From positions 3,754,682 to 3,818,681 of the forward strand of contig CM057171.1 of the NCBI GenBank assembly GCA_029962745.1: a stretch of DNA of 64,000 nt. Reading direction: 5' to 3'. Source of the DNA: Echinometra lucunter. Taxonomy: Eukaryota > Echinodermata > Echinoidea > Camarodonta > Echinometridae. Below the pieces are notes generated by a model, which saw nothing but the letters and a program-made list of their open reading frames with translations, was not told the DNA's origin and made no database searches. This document shows, one piece after another, positions 58,423-64,000 of this stretch (the stretch's first letter is position 1; every line of letters starts with the position of its first letter). Position numbers and translations under genes: made by a program.

Positions 58423-58451
58423 GTAAGCATTTGGTAATCTACCAAAAGATC

Positions 58452-58567
58452 AGGGCCCATATTCATAAAACCTTACTAAGCTTGTTGTGAACTGATTACA
58501 TACTTAGGCTACCGTACACAGTTAGGTGACACTTAGGCCAATGAAGGTTTCATGAAGATGGGCCCAG
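58452..58567. mobile_element. Small MITE just after exon 6
   Basis: The left end CAGGGCCCATATTCATAAAACC and the right end GGTTTCATGAAGATGGGCCC pair over about 22 bases. Length about 116 bp. The duplicated exon-6 fragment downstream lacks it at the matching place. Confidence 0.8.
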
Positions 58568-58669
58568 GACAGTTTATTGTGTTATCTCCTTGTACATATA
58601 CACGTACCCCGCCCCCTTCACTCACCCCTGCCCCCCCCCCCCCCCCACCTGACCATCCCCTGTTTTCCT

Positions 58670-58762
58670 GGTTGCCTCTCTTGAAGAATGTTCTACTGGA
58701 AGCACACAGGACTCTATTCAGAAGGTAAGCCGTTGTTACTCTACGAAAAGATCAGGGCAGGA
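58670..58762 (+). pseudogene. Degenerate duplicate of the 3' end of cryptochrome exon 6 plus its splice donor
   Basis: This stretch repeats the last 54 bases of exon 6 (from 58369) and about 35 bases of the following intron. Shared blocks are GGTTGCCT, GTTCTACTGGAAGC, ACAGRACT, CAGAAGGTAAGC and AAAAGATCAGGGC. The copy has an in-frame TGA (CTC TCT TGA), a one-base insertion (ATTCAG versus ATCAG) and no acceptor directly upstream, so it cannot serve as a normal exon. It still carries a good GTAAGC donor, which could act as a decoy. The offset is about 301 bp. Confidence 0.85.
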
Positions 58763-58833
58763 TATTTTGCTACATTTTTGCCCCTCAGTTAATAGAAGTG
58801 GAGTAGGCCAGGACTTAGAGCAGTCAGTCTACT

Positions 58834-59138
58834 GGGGGGTGTTTCACAAAGACTAAGATTGACTCAAATCGCTCATAACTATGGCAGGCCATTTATGCCA
58901 CTGTTTGCTTTCACCTTCGGTCTCTCAAGGGATGCACAAATCATGGTCACTATTTGCATAATTTACTTTTTTTGGTTTTCTTCATCAATGAACTATAAAA
59001 AAATTGTCAATTCTGCAGATTTGTGACCATGATTTGCAAATCTTTGAGAGATCCACAGTGAAAGAAAACAGGGGCAGGAATGGCCAGCCATAGTTAAGTG
59101 CGATTTTAGTCAATCTTAGTCTTTGTGAAACACCCCCC
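58834..59138. mobile_element. Foldback element with about 65-bp inverted repeats
   Basis: The left arm is GGGGGGTGTTTCACAAAGAC, TAAGATTGACT and CATAACTATGGC; the right arm carries GCCATAGTTA, AGTCAATCTTA and GTCTTTGTGAAACACCCCCC. Ends of this kind (GGGGTGTTTCACAAAG) also occur singly near 918. Confidence 0.85.
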
Positions 59139-59340
59139 TGGTCACTTAAAAATCTGGACGCATGCAGTATGTAATTAGTTGTATAAGATGAAAGCTTTGA
59201 CTCAAAGACTTGTTCAGATATAAGGGGTTAAACTGGGTTGGGGGGGGGGGGGGGTGGGAGGTAAGCGTTATTTTTTCTTGTACAAAATGAATGGCAATAA
59301 CGTGACAAAGGATTGTTAAAATGTCTCCCACTCATTGGCT

Positions 59341-59744
59341 GGAATTCACAAAGGTGGTTTAAATTTAGTTTATGGTTTAGGCAAACTTTGTGGTACAAGT
59401 GCGCTAGATTTAGCACGTACACTAAGATAAGTCCAATGATAAACGCGCGCGTGTGGCAAAGCCAAAGGGCGCTAGATTTACGCTTGTTGCCATGGTTTAG
59501 ACCATGGTTTGTCGAAATTCATGCTTGGATTAATTCATTTAAACCGTGGTCTAAACCATGGCAACAAGCATGAATTAACATAAACCGTGGTCTAAACCAT
59601 GGTAACAAGAGTAAATTTGGCACCCTTTGCCACACGCTCGCATTTATCATTGAACCTTTCTTAGTGTACGTGCTAAATCAAGCGCACTTACACCACAAAA
59701 TTTGCCTAAACCATGGACTAATTTAAACCACCTTTGTGAATTCC
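59341..59744. mobile_element. Foldback element with about 180-bp inverted repeats
   Basis: Outer arms GGAATTCACAAAGGTGGTTT and AAACCACCTTTGTGAATTCC; inner words TTTAGCACGTACACTAAG and CATGGTTTAGACCATGG appear in both senses. GGCT precedes and follows the element. Nearly the whole length can snap back. Confidence 0.88.
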
Positions 59745-62340
59745 GGCTGTTCACTTGTGTGTTATAAAATGCACTTCAGAAAAACACCCATGGTTTCCCC
59801 CTCTCATAATTGAACGGGCCTTTACAAGTAGATGGAGAGAATTGAAATTCTCTACTGGTTGCTACATGCACATGTTTCTGGAAGAGTACAGTACATGTAT
59901 TTTATTAGTTGTGTAGGATGAAAACATTCATGTAGAAGTAGGGAATTCCAATTACTTACAAGACCACCTTTGCTGCACATGCACATGTACTTGATCAGAA
60001 ATAGGTTTATTTGTTAAACTGTTAAGGATAAAACTCTGCGTCAGTGGATAATAGATCATGGCAATGATCAATGGCTTCATCAACTACTTCATCAAATAGG
60101 GCGATCAGATGAATGATGAAAAAAAAAAAAATGATTTTCTAACCCATTCTGGACAGGAATTGTGTAAAGCCTAATATCATCAGCTTTTCCTCCTCAAACT
60201 GGAATTGATTACATTTGTTTTTTTTCTCCTGCATGTTTGAAGGAAGTGAATTGAATTAATGTATTCAAAAAAATTGCAAAATTTAACAGAAAAATTTTCA
60301 ATGTACACCAAAAATAGTGATACACAGTGTTGCATTTGCTTGATTCCGTCAATACCCTGATAGACGCCTGTCCATGCATTGTCAGCATATAAGAACTCGC
60401 AATCTCTTCGGAAGTAATAGTTAAGAAAGTTCTCTCCTCTCACATCAGTCATCTTTTTAGATCTATCAACAAAACACTATCACATTATGGCCTCCATAAT
60501 TAAATTAATTACACATGAAGACTGTAACAGATATTTAAAAGCAGGGAAATAAAAGCACTTTTTTTCTTGCAGCGCGGTTCACCTTTTAGATTTCAGGACA
60601 AAAGTGGAATTAATCTAATTACTGATTAGACTGTATTAGATACAGATCTATAGACAAGGGTCACAGGAGATAGGTGTTAGAAATAATAGATCTTGATTTG
60701 CATTACAATTCTTATAAATTGGTAAAAGGCATTTTAAAAGGTTTACGCCTGTGGTTGTTCATAGTATTTGTCAACAACTGCGTCATCAAAAGTTCCTATC
60801 GCAATAAGGTTCTGTGACCAAATGGCTTCCTGTTACAGAATGATGAAAACAAAGCCTGTTTGTGGATTAAAATTCTCCTTTTGTGGTAAAATTAGTGCTA
60901 TCTTAGATTCTTTTTAGTTTAGTGGCAAATAATGATTTTGTTTTTCCTACATTTTTGTTTTCTACTGAAAGGAAGTTATTGGCACGTATGCAAGTCAAAG
61001 AATTCATTTTCAAACATGAATTTTCTGTGGCTCACTACATGTAGGTGGTCCTACATTTGTTAAGCCTATTGGGTGATAGTAGATGCAGTCTTTCCTAGAT
61101 AGAATCTGCCTTCTTATAATAATCTTACAGACTTACAAGATTGGTGTTTTTTATTTTGAAGATGAGGTTATCACAGCTGAATCTCTATTTTTTATAAAAA
61201 TGTTAACTTGTCAGTCAATATTTTTGTGCATGTGCATGTACATGTAGCAATATGTTTTTTCATGATTCCACACAGTTACTTTACATACAATATGAAGAGT
61301 TTGAATGCAAAATCCATTATATATCAATTTTTGTCAAATTGAGATATTTGCAATTAAAGGTCTAGAAAAATAAAGAAAATAATAAGAAAAATTACGGTAC
61401 TTTTGACCTTAATTTTAACAATATATGCAATGAGCAATATATCATTTGAAAAGTATTATTTTAAACTACGTGACGGTGACCTTACTTTCAAATTTTCAAA
61501 AACGGCGTTGACCGGTTTTTGCATATAAACTATATACATGCAGTCCTGTATTCTGCTATGGAGTTGTAAAGCTCTGATCAATGCTTTTTCCGGTATCCAA
61601 TACCATTATCACATGATTACCTTACTATTTCAGATAACAAAAACAAATGTTCTTTCCTCTATTAGAAAGGTTCAATTTGATGATGTATTCAAAACTTTCC
61701 ATGATGATCTTATCATTCATCATTGTTGCATGTGGCTCGCCCTAGTTCAAGAGCTATTTTAGGAGGTCTCGATCGTTATCTCACGTGGGTCGTTGCTTTG
61801 TGGTATTCTAGCAAAAGTCACTCCCCTAGTTGGTTCGCATAAAGCTCTTGACTACCGTATTCCTTTATTTTCATTGGTCTATTACAGTGGCCACCCATCT
61901 CCGTAGCTAATGAGGTACATGTAATGATGTACCATTTTCTTTTCATGACGATCTTATCACTTGTTTTGAAAGTTTTAACACGTCAAGCCAGGTTCTATTT
62001 TTGGAACTAAAAATAAAATGCTGGAGCTCTTGATTGTAATCTGGTGGGTGGTTTAGGGTTCACGAGAAAAGTGCACTCCCAGTTTAGTTGAAATATGTTT
62101 CTTTGATGATTGTTTCAGTGTTATGACATGTCCATGGAGTGATGGGTTTGATAATTTGAAGTTGTTTTTTATCTTTGAGATACCATCAAAACAAATTTTA
62201 TTCCAACCCCAAAAATGTGTAACCCTGCCTACACACGTAATGTGAGATGTTGTTAGTATTTCGTTCATTTTCCTTTGTTGTTTAAAAAAAAAAATAGTTG
62301 TTCTTGTATTTTCTTTTGGTTAAGTTCAGGAACCAGAACT
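59745..62340 (+). other. Cryptochrome intron 6, middle part
   Basis: AT-rich intron sequence without a recognisable exon or repeat family. Confidence 0.5.
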
Positions 62341-62346
62341 TTTAGA

Positions 62347-62757
62347 TTTAACCCATTCGTTACAGAGGTCCACATTTTGTGGTTTGGCCTAATATCTTTT
62401 GATGCAAAGCCCTAAAAATCATGCCAAATACATGAGCAGAAAGAGCAAAAAAATTCTACATATACTGTGCCCATTTTGGTTGCGTCAGTATTTGTTGTTT
62501 GATGCTGAAAATTTTTAAAAGGAAAATAAGCATTAAAATCCTTAAATTGGCAATGTGATAGAAAGTTTAAAATCACCATTTTCCCCAAATTGGCAACTTT
62601 TTGACTTCTCATAATTTCTGTCAATTTATATTTATTTCAGATACATGACGTTTTATAAGAAAAATGTAGCAATAAAATAAAATGTTGGTGTTGCCAATTT
62701 GAAGAATAAAAGCTGATTAAATTAGGCTTTGAATAATTCCTGTCATGAATGGGTAAC
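62347..62757. mobile_element. Possible MITE with short inverted ends
   Basis: The left end TAACCCATTCGTTACAG and right end CTGTCATGAATGGGTAACTC pair over about 15 bases with mismatches. The interior has no coding sense. Confidence 0.5.
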
Positions 62758-62969
62758 TCAAATTATTTTGAGTGTAAATGTGTATGCCCCAATGCCTGAT
62801 CAAAAGTTTTGTCTCTAATCAAAGCTGTTTAAGAATTTGTGTTTCAGGTTTTGCTATGTGTTACCCAATGTGGATACCTGGAAGGAAGAGAAAAGAATTA
62901 TTCATTTTTATCCTTTCACTGTATTCCAATATAAGTGGTCGTGAATAGATAATATGCAGCAGTTATATT

Positions 62970-63235
62970 GGTGATGATGAGGATGATGATGATGGGATGA
63001 CGATGGTGATGATGAGGATGATGATGATGAGATGACGATGGTGATGATGAGGATGATGATGATGAGATGACGATGGTGATGATGAGGATGATGATGATGA
63101 TGAGATGACGATGGTGATGATGATGATGATGGTGATGAGATGATGATGGTGATGGTGATGATGATGATGGTGATAGTGATGGTGATGATGATGGTGATGA
63201 TGGTGATGATGAGGATGAGGAGGAGGAGCTCTAGG
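62970..63235. repeat. GAT microsatellite with a 50-base higher repeat
   Basis: GATGATGAGGATGATGATGA and GATGACGATGGT alternate at regular spacing, ending about 180 bases before exon 7. Confidence 0.92.
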
Positions 63236-63415
63236 TGATGATGATTATGGTGGTGGTAGCAGAGATGCTGATAATACTGATGATCATCATCATGATTTGC
63301 ATGATTATGATGATGAAGAAGATGATATTGATAGACACAAACAGTTACAAATTAAATTTCTATTTATTCATAGTGCTCTCTGGATCCCTTTTTTTTCTCC
63401 TTATCTTTTGTTCAG

Positions 63416-63586
63416 GTTCGAAAGACTACTCACACGCCTCTTTCACTCCATGGTCAGCTCTTGTGGCGAGAGTTCTTCTTTACCGTGGCTTGTAACAACA
63501 GCATGTTTGACCGCATGGTAGACAACCCTATCTGTATCCAGATACCTTGGGACAAGAATACAGTCATGCTCAATAAGTGGGCCAAT
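63416..63586 (+). CDS. CRY: Cryptochrome, coding exon 7 (last in window; gene continues to the right)
   Basis: Residues 289-345, exactly 57 codons. The acceptor is TTTTGTTCAG and the donor CCAAT|GTAAGT. It reads [19 protein letters not shown], then [18 protein letters not shown] and [13 protein letters not shown] and IQIPWDKN are FAD-domain signatures, and the exon ends just before the expected GRTGFPW segment. The rest of the FAD domain and the C-terminal tail must lie beyond base 64000. The seven exons sum to 1035 bases with no frame conflict. Confidence 0.94.
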
Positions 63587-64000
63587 GTAAGTAATTAACC
63601 CGTCGACTGCTGAATTCTCATATTCCCATAGAATTTATACAGGCCATCCGGTTCCCATTGGCAAGGGGATAAGAAAAAAAGGGCAACATGTACCTTTTTA
63701 GGGCTACAACTGTTGCACTACCGCTGGGTTATTTTACAGACAGGAACAGCGTATTTGACCGCACCCTTTCTGTATTATTGTAGTTCTTGTTTTGAAACTC
63801 ACTGTCCATCTTGAATCTTGTGAAAATCAGATCATACATTCCATACTGTAGCTAATGAAGCAGTACAAAACATTTGATATTAATTGCATCTGAAATCCTT
63901 GAAATGAATCCTTTGAGCATTTAGTTAGCGTCATGGAAGTTATGAAATTCATATTTGTGAATAGCTATTCAGTTATGACAGTGATGATGTACTTGTAGTT

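Noticed and set aside
60180..60452. 90-codon minus-strand frame
   Set aside because: Within a cryptochrome intron, with no motif or splice support.
36189..63586. (6-4) photolyase or insect-type light-sensing cryptochrome
   Set aside because: [28 protein letters not shown] and [12 protein letters not shown] fit the vertebrate-type cryptochrome class better; the C-terminal part outside the window would settle it.

Overview
This is a piece of a large, repeat-rich, AT-rich animal genome, not bacterial. The signs are long introns with GT-AG splice sites, tRNA-derived SINEs, LINE 3' ends, many small inverted-repeat transposons and two assembly gaps of exactly 500 N. A marine deuterostome invertebrate, most plausibly an echinoderm such as a sea urchin, fits best. 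That placement rests on the style of the repeats and the type of cryptochrome, so it is an inference.

The one gene identified with certainty is a vertebrate-type (light-insensitive, clock-repressor class) animal cryptochrome on the + strand. Seven coding exons lie between 36189 and 63586 and join with perfect phase into 345 residues. They cover the photolyase-like N-terminal domain and the first part of the FAD-binding domain; the rest lies beyond the right edge. It carries a basic N-terminal extension. Intron 6 holds a decayed duplicate of the 3' end of exon 6.

A second, unrecognised gene is proposed on the + strand at 14745-18080. Three short exons, each with good splice signals, stay open and phase-compatible (about 108 residues, incomplete at the 3' end). 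A possible minus-strand terminal exon lies at 20108-20322, next to a gap.

Layout: 1-7.5 kb is mainly a GAT-rich satellite with a higher-order repeat and an inserted MITE. 7.8-13.6 kb holds a SINE, a gap, a 5'-truncated LINE and several poly-G elements. 14.7-18.1 kb is the candidate gene, with a TTAA-flanked MITE and a minisatellite in its introns. 18.4-19.8 kb is a ten-copy satellite of about 145 bp. 20-34 kb is dense accessory repeat: poly-G elements, a full SINE, a tandem tRNA-like array, GGCGCC repeats, a long AAG tract and a TTCAR array. 34.7-36.2 kb is the likely upstream region of the cryptochrome gene. 36-64 kb is the cryptochrome gene, whose introns carry foldback elements, a six-copy 220-bp tandem array, a telomere-like patch, a LINE ORF remnant and many copies of the palindrome TACATGTA.

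The most unusual signals are the sharp rise of TACATGTA-type motifs inside the cryptochrome gene, the unknown three-exon gene, a group of poly-G elements with shared termini, a satellite that seems to have grown from the edge of one such element, and the duplicated exon fragment that dates a MITE insertion.
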